A stretch of DNA of 64,000 bases, from NCBI GenBank assembly GCA_963969395.1, contig OZ017799.1, positions 25,298,501 to 25,362,500 of the forward strand, read 5' to 3'. Source of the stretch: Pseudoscleropodium purum. Its lineage: Eukaryota; Streptophyta; Bryopsida; Hypnales; Brachytheciaceae. The notes under the pieces are model-generated. The model was given only the letters and a program-made list of their open reading frames with translations, had not been told where the DNA came from and made no database searches. The position numbers and the translations under genes were made by a program. Within the stretch, counting starts at the first letter, position 1. Each line of letters begins with the position of its first letter. Shown piece after piece: positions 48,411 through 60,393 of this stretch.

Positions 48411-48916
48411 AAAACGTCCTCTTCATTAACATTTGTGGGTTATTTGTGAACCATTGTAGGGAAATGTGTTGTTCATTTCCTCAGTGGATTATTTTCCGTA
48501 ATCCCTAGTTGTATAGAAGGGAAAAACATCGTAACTAGGGACTACTGATGTTTTTCATTTGTTGTGGTGAATGATCTTCACAACATTTGCTCAATTGTCA
48601 TTTGTTTTTGTGTTTTCCATTAAAAGTATACATCAAGCAATCCCCTTTTGATCAAGATTTATGGCCAAAAAATAGACCTCCTCATAAGGTAATGCCTTCC
48701 TTATCGAACCATTTTTCATTTATTTATTGCTAGAAACTTGACCCTTCTTTGATGGAGATTGCACTTAATGTAGAACTACCCATTATCACCATTCATCCAA
48801 TTTTGCCACCTACTAGACCCTCCCATTTGCATTAGTGGCCCATCCATTACTACAATCTTAAAAATCCATTATCATGATGGCAATGTACTTGGAAAGTGAA
48901 CATATCAACCCACTCT
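48411..48916. other. Non-coding DNA, nothing recognised
   Basis: No gene or repeat boundary was recognised. Confidence 0.4.
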
Positions 48917-48920
48917 TTAA

Positions 48921-49063
48921 CCTTGTAAGGACATGGCCCCCTATGACCAAGATAATCACCCAAATTCTCTCTTATTGTTGAACCAATAGGTGCATTCTCT
49001 TTTTCTAGAGTCAATAGTGAAGTTGTCCATTACATCATTCTGGTCTGCAACGTCCTTACAAAG
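48921..49063. mobile_element. Short TTAA-flanked element S3 (143 bp)
   Basis: TTAA (48917-48920) is followed by CCTTGTAAGGAC, and the other end reads GTCCTTACAAAG before TAAA. The 12-bp ends are inverted repeats with one mismatch. The inside shares atggccccctatgaccaaga and aaccaata/tggtgcattctct with S1. Confidence 0.6.
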
Positions 49064-50420
49064 TAAACAAAGATCTACATACACTTCGAGAAGGGCCTAT
49101 TGACACTTTTAACATTTTAGCTTTAAAAAATCCCAGAAAATTCATGTCTTATTAGAATGTCTTCATTCTTTTTGCAAGTGACTTCTCTTGAACTTTTCAA
49201 TCTCTGACAAATATGGGAACCAATATTATTATTTTCAGTTTCAAAATCACAACCAATATTGATATGTGCACAACCGACTATGGTACGATGCGGGTCCACT
49301 GACTGAGAAGAAATGGAAGCTCCACCCAATGACCTGAAAGATGCTTCTTGACTGCAACTGAAGGTAGGCGCCCGCTTTCAGTTGGGTGACACACAACATG
49401 AAAGCATTGTTGTAAACAGAAATTTCTTAACTATTACAAACACGAAGAAATTGATGGCGGCATGGAGCAATAACCCCATGTCAATGGATTGTGCAAAGGA
49501 CACATCATAACATCTAACTATATTAAGATTTGTTCTTCACAATCCTACCAATTGAAAATGATCGGTTTTTACCACCAAAACTCTTTTGAAGGCTAAAGAT
49601 TTTTTTTCTCCAATAGAAAAGTGGACAAGATGGTCTTGAAATGCAATGGATATTATCCAAAAAAACTTTCTATGGACCAAAGATTCTTTTTTATTTGAAA
49701 GTTGGGCTAGAAGGGTATTGCCATGTCATGATACACTAAAAACAAAGACTTGAAGTAGAGGAAACAACAACAATTAGAAAAGTATAAGGGTGAAGTAGAC
49801 TTCACAAATTCAAAAACATAGTGCAAGAGTATCTAAGAGTTAAGTTGGTAAGATTGAGATTCGATTCCTTCATCTTGCCTTCAATATATATTAAGATTGT
49901 ATCTTGAAGTTTCTTTGAAGAAAGTTATATTCATCCAGAGGGCACAGATAAATTCTAAATCAATGTTAGTAGGAGGCTTTGAGAAGCTACATTCATAGTG
50001 TAGAAGACTTGTTTGAAAGTTTCAACTTAACTTTTAAACCCTAAGGATTAAATTGATTTGATTGTTGGTGAATCTTATTGAAAATTGAAAAACAATTCCA
50101 CAATTTCAAAGCGTACATTTAACTAACGGTTCTCCCTTTGAATATTGAGACAACTATTATACAAGAGAAGCCAAATGCTCAAGTCAAAAATCAAAACTTG
50201 TCAATGAAAAACAAAAATATACACCAAAACTAATAAAAATGTACAAAGAATGTATTCATTAAATTGATTAATCTTCTCAAAGTAAATGTACTCAGGATAA
50301 CAAAAAAATATCAATGAAAAATCAATTAATTCACTATAGACTAAAACTATGGATATTGAGTGGCTTTGCTCAATTTCATAGACATTGTTTTATGAAGAAG
50401 GTATGTGTGATGGTATACAA
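49064..50420. other. AT-rich DNA, nothing recognised
   Basis: No gene or repeat boundary was recognised. Confidence 0.4.
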
Positions 50421-50604
50421 CAGGGTTGACAGGACGGTTGGACATCCGGGACGTCCGGACATGGATGTTGTGTTCGCAGCGTCCGCTGACATTTGCGGTC
50501 CCGCCCCGCCCGTCCGCCTTCCAACGGCGGGAGGGACGCTGCGTCCGCTGGCGTCCGGGTTACGAACGCTATTTTGGGGCGGACGTACTAATTTGTCAAC
50601 CCTG
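50421..50604 (-). mobile_element. hAT-like MITE, copy 2 (184 bp)
   Basis: Ends CAGGGTTGACA and TTGTCAACCCTG form inverted repeats. Flanks gtatacaa (50413-50420) and gtatataa (50605-50612) form an 8-bp target duplication with one mismatch. The inside is the reverse-orientation relative of 13541-13743 (shared gtaacccggacg and gtccctcccgccgt blocks). Its high GC content creates long chance frames. Confidence 0.85.
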
Positions 50605-50855
50605 GTATATAAGGAGACTAGTTGAATATGCATTACATCCCATTTCCTCTACAATATCAAGAAAATATCCACAAACCCACATTACATTTTTTGAAACAAA
50701 AATACTTATAAATTCTTATGGTCCCACTTTATCCATAGTAAGAATTAAAGGGGTGTTGCAAATCTTCTACAAGTTGAAGGCTATTTTTTGCTTTTTAACA
50801 CACCAAAAATTGTAAATGACTAAAGTACCTACCTGTGTTTTGGCTAAGAGATTAA

Positions 50856-51773
50856 CCCTTGAAGGTCGGAGACTATGTTTTCACCAAAATCGCTTCAAAA
50901 TTGTCATTTATGATATAAGCATCAAATTTTAGATGAAAATTTTTTTTGGACACATATAACCATAGGATCTTATAGTAAACTATTTTAAAAAGATGTGGGA
51001 AAAATTTCAGAATTTTCCACCATGTAAATTGCAAGATATTAACATTTGAAGTGACAAAAACCATTTTTTTGACCATGTGAAAATACGGGCAGCCACACTT
51101 CACAAGGTCACATTTGTATGAAAAAATGTCCAAAATGATGGTTACTTTTTGGATTCATTCTTTAAGGCAAGTTGGTTATATGCTTAAAAATTTTTAGATC
51201 ATTTAGAATTGCACAATATATAGGAAAAAAATAATAAATAGAAAGAAGTACAAAGTGATTCAAAACACTAAATTGTTAAGAAATTAATTATGGAATTGAA
51301 ACATTCTAATCCCAACAGTGGTAATGTAGTAATAAACAATCTACATCATATTTTTTTGTTTTTTTCAAAAAATATTAAAAATTGAGTTAAATAAAGGACT
51401 CAAAAGTTTATTTTTGAGTAGGGAATCCATGATTGCCCGCAAACTAGAACACCTCATAACTTTCATCTTGTAAATCAAAATGGAATGATTCAAAGTTTTT
51501 CACAAATCTAGAAAATGAATTTCAAAATTTTATTTTTGAAAATATTGATTTTTTAAGAAATTTTTGGATTGTTCCTCGAGCATTGAAAATTACATATCAT
51601 GGAATAACTTTTGAATCATGTAGTCAAAAGACGTGAAAATTGTTGAGCCTTAAAGCTACTCCTCGGGCACATGCTGAGTGAAAATTTCAGCAAAAAAAAC
51701 TAAAAATTCCATTCGTAGTGAGCTGCCCAAAATTGCTATGTTGCCAAAAAAACGCAGTTTGGACCTTTAGGGG
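50856..51773 (-). mobile_element. TTAA-flanked piggyBac-like element, copy C (918 bp)
   Basis: TTAA at 50852-50855 and 51774-51777. Starts CCCTTGAAGGTC and ends GACCTTTAGGGG. Read in reverse it is related to copy A along its full length (ggcaacatagcaattttggg, gtagctttaaggc, attccattttgat, aatgatcta). No transposase frame. Confidence 0.75.
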
Positions 51774-51777
51774 TTAA

Positions 51778-52131
51778 ATAATGAGAAATTTTCTTCATTT
51801 GACTTATGGAAAAGCTCTTTTTTGCAGTGATTTTTAAGCTCATAAGGAATGCAAATATTTTTAAAGGACATATTAAGAAGAAATTTCCCACATTACAGCG
51901 GGTAAAGTGAATGCTGAAATGCTTCGTATCACTACATTTTGGATGAGGAGATTATTTTACATCCATATTCTACATATTTCATCTGAATTCATGGACGTGA
52001 GTAGCGTCATCACTGACGTCAATGAGATCGCAACTTGCACTGCCCAAGAAATTGAAAAAGAAATCTCTGTTACTGAGGAAATTTTGACCGGTGAGAAACC
52101 AGTGGTCATGGACCCGTGTTCCAAGGGTTAA
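51778..52131 (+). other. Coding-like segment ending at a TTAA-type terminus
   Basis: The segment ends gtcatgg...ccaaggg then TTAA (52128-52131), matching the right ends of copy D and the reversed left ends of S1 and S2. A frame from 51907 runs into that end and reads MDVSSVITDVNEIATCTAQE, then IEKEISVTEEILTGEKP. It may be a coding remnant of a fuller member of the TTAA family, but no transposase motif was recognised and chance is possible. Confidence 0.3.
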
Positions 52132-53532
52132 GAATAGATCAAGCACATATAGAAATTACGGAGCGTTGTAGTGTTTTTCATGCCAACAAAGGCTATAGTT
52201 AGCAAGAGGAATTGAACCACCAACCTTATGGGCCCCAAATATGAATCCAATTGAAAAGCAACTTGAAATCTCCATAATAAGGAGACTAATAATAGTTGGG
52301 GGATAATATTTTGAGAGAAGATTCTGAGGCTCAGGATGAAGCAGAGTCGGATTACGAAACCAGGAGTCCAGGACGTTAACACAGTCTACGAGAATGAAAG
52401 TGCAAACTCCGACATCCCCTAAAATTGTTTCTTCGTTACTTACAGAGTGTCCACAAGACATGGATTCCAAAAACTTCAGGATATTCACTTGTTAGTTTCT
52501 TCCCTAATAATAAGTTAATTTGCTGCCAGTTCAACTGCAGCTCCCTCGGCAAGAACGTCCCTCTACAGTTGAGTGCTGAAACGTCAAAAAGAAGTTGACT
52601 TTAAGGTACAATGAAGAAGTTGACTTTCCATTTGTTTTCATAAAGAAAAAAGAAAGTTGACTTTAAGATACAATTAGGACGTTGACTTCAAGGTCTAAAC
52701 CCAGTAGGACAGCCTACAGTTCAGCTGCAAATTGTCCAACTTTGCACACGTTGGGCACATCGATTAAAATGTCAAATAATTACACAGATAGGCTGTCATT
52801 TCTCTAGATGACGGCCTTCCACATGTCAAGACATGAAATGCAGAATAAAAAATCCCCAAAGCTGTACGAACAGTCCCGCAGCAACCCACAGCAGCGCTCT
52901 GGTGAATGCAAGTGATTCTGAATTGCAGACACTAGCAGAAACAAGATGAACTTCAAACTCATCCACGAATACGCATGCTTAGGTCCAAGTTCGCATGCTT
53001 CCACCAAGTTCTCTATACAATTGCGCACCAATTCAGCATGTGTATTGTACAATTCACTTGGGTACCTGTACAGAAGAAAACAGTTGAGGAAAAGTTAGTA
53101 TACATTGTAGATGCACACCCAGAAATGTATGGTATTGCCCAAGAACGAGTCACTTCAGCTGTCCACATTGCAGAAGGCGATGATACTCAAAATTCTAGTA
53201 TAGATTTGTCAATTTACCATAGATTCCTTCATGAACAGCACTCCTTGCGGATTGCAACCTTCAATGCCGCCGCCCGGTAGCAAAAGTGAAATGCGTGCAC
53301 TCACTTGGACAGCAAAAAAATGGCTTCAATTGATACTAACATCAAATTTATCACCTGACCCCAGCCTACTACACCTAATTCATTTTCGGGGTAGATAGGT
53401 ATGCACCAAGACCCCCTCATGGGTTTAGGGTTTATGGCGATAGCATACATCAAAACTCCTCAAAATCCATGAGAACTGGTTAGATTTAAAGAAATGAATT
53501 AACCCGCATCCCGCATCCCGCATCCCAAAATC
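52132..53532. other. Unidentified coding-like islands downstream of EXO84
   Basis: On the minus strand, a good acceptor (ttcttctgtacag) near 53068 leads into a frame with YPSELYNTHAELVRNCIENL, then a hydrophobic stretch FILFLLVSAI. Another frame is open at 52488-52156. Neither matches a family I know, and the plus strand is also open at 52975-53280. Direct repeats of gttgactttaag(g/a)tacaat occur at about 52590-52690. Confidence 0.25.
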
Positions 53533-56500
53533 TCATTCGGATCGCATTGATGACACCGACTGAACATCACTGACATCCCGAATTGCAAATCCACTGATTC
53601 CAAACCACTCGTCCATCAACTTGCTGAAAGTCTCGCGCAGTGTAGCCTGTAGCCATTCTGGATCCGGCAGATCCCTGCGTTGGAAACCACATGATAGAAG
53701 AATTAGCACAGTGGAGGAGTAAAACCAAAATACAGAATACCCTGCGTTGCCATCAGATCATAGTCTTTTGAAGAGTCTGGGACTACAGAACTGCAATCTC
53801 TGAACTCCCGGACCGTTTAACCCTTACGTGCCCAAAGGGCCAAAAGCGCCCACCTCCATATCTTCAGGATTTAAAAATGAAAGTAAGATTTCTTCTCTCT
53901 ATAGGCACATTTTGTTACATTCCTTGAAGCTTCCAAAAAGGTTTCATTTCTGAAGTAAATTATGTTTTGAAAGTTATTGTAATCGACCATAAGCTTCTAA
54001 AGTGGACTTCCTATTTCTGGCTTGGGCAGTCGAGGCTTATGTAGAAACATGAATTTGTATTCATGATTGTAGAACATGTAGAATCCGAAGTCAGTCTAAT
54101 TTCAAATAAATTGGAGACATTTTTCGGGTTTTATTGACAACACAGACCTGTCAAGATCAGCTCCACCAAACATGTATGCTTCCTTCATTCGCTCTTCTTC
54201 CTGCGAGATGGCTTGAATCACAGTCCTCGATAAAAATCCCATGTTCCTTGCAAGCAGGGTAAGAAATTGCATGTCGAATATATACTGCTGCAAGCCAAGT
54301 GGACCTAAACTACCTGGATCCTCTTCAATCAAAACCCAGAGCTCCGGGTTTGTACTCAAATCTTTGACAAATGTCTCAGTGAGACGTATAAGGAAAAGCT
54401 GGGTAACCCTGTCCCTCCCTGCTAGCACATGCCCCGCTACCTGATGAATGGATACTAACTTTTGAAATAGAGACTGCCACACCAAAAATGCATGTCAGTA
54501 ACGGTGAACATCAGGGATGTAAATAACACGACAGAGACATAGTAGAACTCCCGCATCACCCTTCTCCCAGAAAACGGGGATGTTCTAGAAAACCTTGCCG
54601 CGATAAACCCAGGGAATTGCAACGCAAAATAAAGCAGTTCCCAATGTAAACCATGGCAATCGTAACAAGTCTCAGACTTCTCTATTAGTAAGAGATGCTC
54701 CAATCTATATTAGAAGAAAAGATAGGGACACACCTGAAAAAGAATTGTTGGCTGGGGATTCTCCGGCCATGTGGGCATCTCGGAATCAACCTGGAAATAA
54801 GTTGTTGCGCTTAATTTGCTTCCATACTCATCGTAGCAAAGGCTTATGATTATCCCATTGCAGAGATGGAATTTTAGCGATTCCACATGCATCTGGAGCT
54901 GCCGTCGCAGATCCTTGAGTTCGGGTGAACGGGCTGTCAAAGTTGAGGAGCGTGGAGGCTTTGAATCTCCAGCTTGCACGCTACCTGGCAAAATTTTGGA
55001 AGCTGCGGCTGCCACAAGCTCATCAACAAGAGCGGCAGCATTACCCAGGAGTGACAGCTGCTGGTCCTCGCTGGCTGCCATTTGAACCTACAGAAGAAAA
55101 ATCCAGTTGCATAAATTTTAGAGGAGACCAAATAAGAGAATCTAATTACACTGGTAGAATCAGAGAAGCGAACAGAACTAAGAAAGCTCATTTAATCATT
55201 TTGCTACACAAGCACAGAATTTGTCAAGTTTGGCTAGGAGAAAATGTTTCGTAACAACCGTATATGCTTCTCAAAAACTGACCTTCCTTTTGCCTTCCTC
55301 CTCGACCTCTTGACCAGGTAGCGCCTTGATAAGCATGAACATATATTCTTCAAACGTTTCAGCTACACCGTCCAATGCAGCTCCACCCAACTGAATGCTG
55401 ACGAGAGATGGCAAGTCTTCCAAGAAGTCCTAAGTCCGCAAATTTTTCCAACAACAGATCGTTACAAACTCCGAGACACCATTATAGACGCTGGCTTGAC
55501 CCACCACAAGTACAACCTCTAAGTATAGAATTCGTTCAGTACACAAATGGACAGGAATGGATGCAAGTAAGATGCTGAACAATAATGTAGCAATACAAAG
55601 ATGAACACACCCACCTGCACTAGCAAGAGGAAGTGGTGACCACTAGTGGTAAGTCTTAGATTTGACACAGTTCCGCGGGGACCCCCTTGACGAGAGGTAT
55701 CCAGGGTCCAGTTGTCAACTGCAACGAATGAGCTCACACTTTCCACTACACTAGTCAAATTCGCCTTTAAGGCCTGTTCTACACTGGGTCGCACAAGCTT
55801 CGAAAGTGTTGAGCAGAGCATCAAACCCCGCTCTTCTAACAAAGCACAGTGTCCGAGGGCAATTTGAACACACTCCACAGCGGCGCGCAGACCTCCAGCT
55901 GCTGCAGATGACATCAGCACATTCCGTTTGATAACAGAAGCACCCATTTCCGTCACCTCACCTGCCCAGAGAACTATCTCTGAAGCATACTTTGGGACTT
56001 CACCAAATACTGTCACCGAATCTCTCGATGCCTGAAAACATACTAAAACCGTTAGAGACCTGATCCAGTCTCCTACACTGAGCCTGTTACCGACAGCAAC
56101 TCATCAATTCATAACTGGAGTGGACATATTAGCAAAGTGGTGCACACATGACTTCGCTAAATCGTCTATGGCCACTGCCGTTTGCTTGCAAATGAGGTTC
56201 GCTACTGTCACTTCACTGATGTTGCATAAGATATTCATACATAGTGATAAAAAAATTGACCCTCAATAGATTTGGCTCTTCTACCCAAAATCTCTCCACA
56301 GCCCTATAAACCTCCCCCAAATCACACTCCAACATATATTAAAACGCTAAAACAGTATCCTTTACCTTACAAACAGAGAGATACCAAAATTACTAAAAGC
56401 CCAGCTAACATTACCGACAAATGTTCAGGATTCAGCAGAACAATAGAGTCTGGAGGTTTGTACCTGAGAGATGGCAGAGAAAACCAACTGTGAGACGGCA

Positions 56501-58494
56501 GTTGTATATATGGTTCCACATGAGGTTCCATTCTGTTGCAGCGAATCAAGATTGTGCTTCAACCTGTCTTCATGGGATTGCAACAAGAGGGTATGCGCAC
56601 GAGCACCATCACCTAGTCTATCTAAAGCCGAAATTGCAGACCTGAGTTCCAGTCCTCTAACCGTAGGTTGTTGCACTGCTTCGGCTAAATAAGCAGCTAG
56701 ACCTGCTTTCCTTTCAGCCAATTTCTCTTCTAACTGCCTAATCCTGTCATCACTCAAGCCTTCAACTCCCATATTTCCGCGTGCCACTAAATCCTCACCT
56801 TCAGTAAGCAAAGCAAGTGCATCATCTACTTTCCTTTCGGCCACGAGCACGTCCAGTGCCTCAGGGAGAAGCTCTATTCGCTTCACCACGTCAGTGGGTT
56901 CGACATCATCCTTGAAATGATCCCTTGCAAGAGTTTCCCCTGATGAGCTCAATGGTATCGAAGCTCCACTTTCAGCTAAAGTGCGCACCAGAGCTGCTTG
57001 GGTTTGAAGCATCTCATTCATTGCTGTGATCTCACCCTCTAAGTCTGTGATTTCTTGTGAAGTCCTTCAGAAGCAAATAGAAAATATTCGTTAATTATTT
57101 GCGTTCACAAACAACGAAACGTGCATAAAGTTAAAAGAGGAGGTAATGAACATATTTTGCTAACTTCACGTTTAACACTCAAGAGTAATATATAGCTTGC
57201 ACCCTTTCGATATTTAAATCTGCAGCACTAAAATATTGGTATCAAAAGGGATTAAAGGCTTGCGACGCATAATTATAGCAGCAATCCAGCACTAATCTTG
57301 CCGGTGTGTCAACAGTCAAAGCAGTCACGTTTCAGTAATTGGATAGAGGCCAAGTCGATAAAAAGTTCTCTCCATAGGTACAAGTAAATGAGCAAAAACC
57401 TGATAAATACAGTGTAGTTTTCATAGACACTTTTTCGCATATTATCAGCGGACACTTTCTGCAATTCAATAAGCTCCTCACATATCATCCGAATGCCCTG
57501 TCAAAACCAAATTACAAGTCAATTCAACTCTCACAAATAGCGGATGATTGCAGTACGGTAGGGAACCTTTCTCTCGGAAGACCTTTCGCTATGGGCAGGC
57601 CATAAGTGGAGAAAATGTTACCGACAAATACATATTTTGAATCTAGCGAATATGACAATGTATACAGCTGGAGAGTCAAAACCTACCCATGGTCATAATC
57701 ACCCTACAAGTCAAAACTCAAAACTCAAAAAACCTTATCCAAAAAATGCCTAGAAAGCGAATAGGAATCCTCTAACAAATGGGGACAAGCCCGAGTTTAA
57801 AAAGGTTCTTTCCTAACAAGAGAATCCACCCAAACCTGGGACAGTTTCCCCCTACCTTAGGTTGTTCAATTTCGTCGACGAAAATCCAACAAACAACGTA
57901 ATTAAACTTTAAAAATTCATTAAAAGGTAAGGACACCCAAAAGCACGACCCTATGGATGCATATTGACTGGGAGTAAAGAGACCACCTGAACATCTGTTC
58001 AAGTATCGACTTTAGGTCAACTAACAATACAATTTTGAACTCGATGACTTTTGCATATGGCATCCAAATAATACATTCATTGGTGCATTGGAATCGTCTT
58101 TGCTTTCCTTTACCGACAAGTATATACAAAACTCTCTCCAGTTAAATTAGAGGAACCATGCTCACTGGCAATTCGGGTGTCCCTACCTTAAAACCTAAAA
58201 GGCGAATTCCCACCAATAAAGTGGCCTACTCAAACAAAAATTCCCAAATCCGAAGAAAACCAGCAAAGCCCCCAATCCCGTCCGAATGAACCCTCGCATA
58301 CAGAAACCCTAACACACCTTCTCACTCATAGATTGCCCTTTGTAAGCCTCCTTCGAATCCTTCCTCCCCATCGTCGCCTCCTTCTCGTCGCGGTTTCCAT
58401 TAAAAGATGACTTGAGAGGCAGCGCCCTCCCGAGCGCGCTCGCAGGCCGCGACCTCCCAGAAGAACCCCTCACTGCGTGCGCCATCGAATCCAC
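53533..58494 (-). CDS. EXO84: Exocyst complex component EXO84, 8 exons, 753 aa
   Basis: A subunit of the octameric exocyst, which tethers secretory vesicles to the plasma membrane before fusion; in plants it supports polar growth, cytokinesis and wall deposition. Exons 58494-58318, 57497-57400, 57064-56464, 56031-55615, 55429-55283, 55087-54734, 54473-54148 and 53674-53533 join in phase with GT-AG introns to 753 codons, close to Arabidopsis EXO84B (about 752). Residues about 60-130 give the N-terminal helical block (MRKSVYENYTVFIRTSQEIT). Central blocks match the family: ELRSAISALDRLGDGARAHT, TTAVSQLVFSAISQ, SSAAAGGLRAAVECVQIALG. The C-terminal part has WLQATLRETF. No lesion is visible. Intron 7 carries a TTTAACCCTT fragment. 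Which of the plant EXO84 paralogues it matches best is not settled. Confidence 0.95.
53675..54147. mobile_element. Possible truncated TTAA-type element in EXO84 intron 7
   Basis: tttaacccttacgtgcccaa at about 53816 resembles the left ends of the TTAA elements, and parts such as gttttgaaagttattgtaat recall their interiors. No matching right end was fixed. Confidence 0.3.
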
Positions 58495-59190
58495 TGCCCC
58501 TACGCCGAACCTCTCTAACTAATTCCCACTACTGACACTCCACACAGTTCTTAAAAACTACAGAGACAATCCTTCATTTCACAGAGACAATGCGATCCTT
58601 CCATACAAAACCCTACAAATTGCAACTCCAATCTCCACACGCAGCGTCGGAACCCCCGAAAAGTCCATCGCCCCTCGCGGCTCCGCCTCCCCTCGGATCA
58701 CCCCTTTCCGAGACTGAGCTCCACCTCGCAATCAGTCGTCAGTCTTCCGCAGCGCCATGTTTGAACGAGAATGTATGGGTCAAAAACTGATTACAGGGGA
58801 GGTTCTTTGAGACTCGTCAGAAGTTTTCTGGCTGGTGAGTAGGGGGACGTCTAAAAGTCAAGGCCACGGTGAGAATCCGTCGCACGAGCTGCGCGAGGAT
58901 GGAGGACTGCGAGGAATGCAAGGGACTGGTGAGCGGCGACGATGGAGGTGCCGAGGTGGGGACTGGGTTGACTGACGGACGCCTTCGAGCGTCGCGATTC
59001 TCGGGAAGCAGAGGAGCCGGAAACGAATTACTATTAAGGAGGGGACAGAACAGGACGGGACGGGTGGGATGGGCCGGAACGGGCCGGGAGGAGCGGTTCC
59101 ACTCTAAGATATGGCAGTTGACTTCTGGCGGATTCAGTCGGGAAGGTATCTACGAGTCTAGGATTACAGAGGTACTTACGGGGCACTCCA
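58495..59190. other. 5' flank of EXO84
   Basis: GC-rich upstream region of the minus-strand EXO84 gene, expected to hold its promoter and 5' UTR. Plus-strand frames at 58590-58790 and 58869-59225 show low-complexity Gly/Arg or Pro/Ser composition and look like chance in GC-rich DNA. Confidence 0.45.
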
Positions 59191-59194
59191 TTAC

Positions 59195-60090
59195 TGGAAG
59201 TCTTTTTGAAGTTCTGATTGGTTGATAGATAATTCGGTTGCCATCTAGGTTGGGTTTATATTTAGGCCAAAAGTGTAAAGTAAGTGTTTGAAGTCTTTTG
59301 GAAGTGTGATTGGCTGTTAAATTAGTTGTAATTTTAGTTGGGTTTAGGTTTAGGTTAAAAGCTTAAAGTACTTGAGGTCTTTTTGAAGTTATCATTGGTT
59401 TATAGATGTTAGGTTGTAATTAAGAGCATCACCACTCATCTTGCAAAATGCAATGGATTTTTTTACTTGCAAAATGTAAAACCATCCACTTTGCAAGTTA
59501 GGTGGTGAGTTGTGCCCCACCCATGATTTGTTAAAAGGCCGCTTGTGAGGTAAAAGTGTAGGTGCTCATAGTTAAATTTACATTTTACAGCTTGAGATTG
59601 AATGAAGGTAGATTTAAAGCACAATTGTGGATCCACATGTATTGAACTCATTGGATTCCACAAATTTGCAGCAATGATAGGAAACATGTGGAGATGGTGA
59701 GGATGACTATAGGGATGAAGAGCAATCTACTCAATAGATCCAAAAAGTTCAAGAAAGTGAAATCTCTTTGTCTTACTTTGTTTGCCATCCATGGTGGTGA
59801 CATGCAAATACACCTTGTTTTGTAAGCCAGTGGCAGTTTTCCAAGTTATCTCTTAACAAGTTCATTGCTTTTGCTAAATAGGTGGGGTAATTTTGTTAGC
59901 CTTTGTTACCAAGTCATCTAATTTGTTAAATGCATTGGAATGCTCTAATCTAAGTTCGGTTTCTATTTCAACCAAAAGTATAAAGTACTTGAAATCTTTT
60001 TGAAGTTGTGATTGGATGATAAATAAATATGTCGTAATCTATAATGGGTTTGTATTTGGGCCAAAAGTCTAAAGTACTTGAAGTCGCCAC
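59195..60090 (+). repeat. Tandem repeat of about 85-100 bp, split by a MITE
   Basis: Units contain aaagtacttgaagtcttttt, tgtgattgg(t/c)tgataaat and gggttta(t/g)att(t/g)aggccaaaag. About three units lie at 59195-59420 and more than one at 59955-60090. The Tourist-like MITE at 59424-59945 divides the array. Confidence 0.75.
59424..59945. mobile_element. Tourist-like (PIF/Harbinger) MITE, 522 bp
   Basis: The left end GAGCATCACCA and the right end (reverse complement GAGCATTCCAA) form short inverted repeats. Perfect TAA repeats flank it at 59421-59423 and 59946-59948. It interrupts the tandem array, so the insertion is younger than the array. Confidence 0.75.
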
Positions 60091-60214
60091 ATAGGTGATT
60101 TTTTGCATCTCCTTGATTCTTGCCCGATTGAAGGGATGAAGCTTTAAGAGGTAGAACAGAGGTCCACACATGGACTTGAATCCATACTAACAGCCTACAA
60201 AATGAGGACTTTAC

Positions 60215-60385
60215 ACTAAATAGTTAAGTATCTACTAGTGCTTCTTGAAAATACCCCCAAATTCTACTTTTCAATACTATAGAATTGTACTTTGAAAAGG
60301 GCATTGAAACTTAGAGTTTCTAGAACACTAGGAGTGTTTTGAACTCTACTAACAACATGAAACACAATTACAAAAAGTTATTTTC
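60215..60385 (+). repeat. Dispersed repeat, copy of 27175-27345
   Basis: Shared blocks include ttgaaaatacccccaaattc and acttttcaatact. Unclassified, no coding capacity. Confidence 0.5.
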
Positions 60386-60393
60386 AACCTTAA

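Noticed and set aside
49805..49870. tRNA or SINE-like piece (taagttggtaagattgagattcgattcc)
   Set aside because: A B-box-like motif is present, but the A-box to B-box distance is too short and no cloverleaf forms.
50314..50815. Overlapping frames on both strands
   Set aside because: Same reason: they cover the second hAT-like MITE.
52975..53280. Plus-strand frame with KLVYIVDAHPEMYG, reminiscent of a von Willebrand A fold start
   Set aside because: Only about ten residues fit, no later motif follows, and the minus strand offers an equally good exon; not supportable.
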